This document shows positions 22,042 through 22,424 of a DNA stretch of 22,424 nt, one piece after another; within the stretch, counting starts at the first letter, position 1, and each line of letters opens with the position of its first letter. Position numbers and translations under genes: made by a program. The stretch is from a virus. A model generated the notes under the pieces. That model saw only the letters and a program-made list of their open reading frames with translations, was not told where the DNA came from and did no database searches. The stretch spans positions 1-22,424 of IMG/VR virus record IMGVR_UViG_3300020469_003426, one strand, 5' to 3'.

Positions 22042-22424
22042 TGATTAATTTGACTCACAATCCAGTTATAAGTTTTACGGATACCTTCTTCAAGTGTTTG
22101 TGAATAGTCCCACCCAAGTTTTTCACGGATAAGATCATTATTGGAATTACGCCCACGAACTCCAAGAGGTCCATCAATATGAATTTTGGTGACTTCCTTA
22201 TTAGCAACCTTAGCAGCAGTATCTACAAGTTGATTGATAGTAACCATCTCTTCGGATCCAATATTAACTGGTCCCATAAAGTCAGATTGCATCAATCGGA
22301 AAGTTGCTTCAACGCATTCGTCAATGAACAGGAAGGAACGAGTCTGTAAGCCATCTCCCCACACTTCGATTGCTCCACCGGACTCCGGGAGGAAAGCAAC
22401 TTTACGGCAGATTGCAGCTGGTGC
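22038..22424 (-). CDS. Nucleotide-sugar epimerase, C-terminal part (GDP-mannose 3,5-epimerase-like)
   Basis: The last 128 residues of a protein whose start lies beyond the window. Sequence patterns APAAICRKVA, WGDGLQTRSFLFIDECVEAT, PVNIGSEEMVTINQLVD and GPLGVRGRNSNNDLI match the C-terminal half of GDP-mannose 3,5-epimerase, which makes GDP-L-galactose from GDP-mannose; other epimerases of this superfamily are less likely. The NAD-binding half is outside the window, so activity cannot be judged. A GTG at 22364 is internal, not the start. Confidence 0.9.
   Translation of the reverse strand, partial: APAAICRKVAFLPESGGAIEVWGDGLQTRSFLFIDECVEATFRLMQSDFMGPVNIGSEEMVTINQLVDTAAKVANKEVTKIHIDGPLGVRGRNSNNDLIREKLGWDYSQTLEEGIRKTYNWIVSQINQ

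Overview
The window looks like part of a T4-like cyanophage genome (a myovirus of marine Synechococcus or Prochlorococcus). The basis is a set of photosynthesis and redox genes typical of such phages: psbA (partial), plastocyanin, plastoquinol terminal oxidase (PTOX), ferredoxin and two high-light-inducible genes. These sit among short, tightly overlapping genes, T4-type late promoter boxes (TATAAATA-like) and host-type sigma-70 promoters. No tRNA, rRNA, CRISPR array or insertion sequence was seen. Nearly all genes are on the minus strand, so the map reads from right to left; only three genes near 4.1-5.8 kb run on the plus strand.

Layout. Positions 1-398 hold the first 132 codons of psbA, preceded by a leader of about 150 nt with overlapping early and late promoter elements (563-596). 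Positions 593-3957 hold two large unrecognised proteins, possibly structural. Positions 4076-5786 hold three plus-strand genes for proteins with export-type N-termini; the start of the third is unclear and its end overlaps a convergent gene by 104 bp. Positions 5683-8070 hold small membrane proteins, an XhlA-like coiled-coil/membrane protein and an SNase-family nuclease. Positions 8067-8937 hold PTOX and plastocyanin, and 8921-11386 hold a holin-like protein, an exported HExxH protein, three small unknowns and a tail-lysozyme-like protein. Positions 11399-13035 hold two compact operons, each with a near-consensus sigma-70 promoter: petF, two small genes, hli and two tiny membrane peptides, ending in an intrinsic terminator; and hli with two tiny membrane proteins. 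Positions 13049-13854 hold a small membrane protein and a porin-like exported protein with its own promoter, structured leader and terminator. Positions 13851-22424 hold a surface-sugar cluster: an epimerase (partial), six glycosyltransferase-type proteins, three methyltransferases and a second epimerase, almost all overlapping by a few bases.

How they may work together (inference). D1, ferredoxin, plastocyanin, PTOX and Hli proteins would keep photosynthetic electron flow going, or give it a safe outlet, during infection. The sugar cluster could build or modify a glycan on the host surface or on the virion. The lysozyme-like, holin-like and XhlA-like proteins may serve lysis or entry. Composition differs between blocks: psbA and the porin-like gene are visibly richer in G+C than the sugar cluster, above all its 16-22 kb part, which suggests separate origins.
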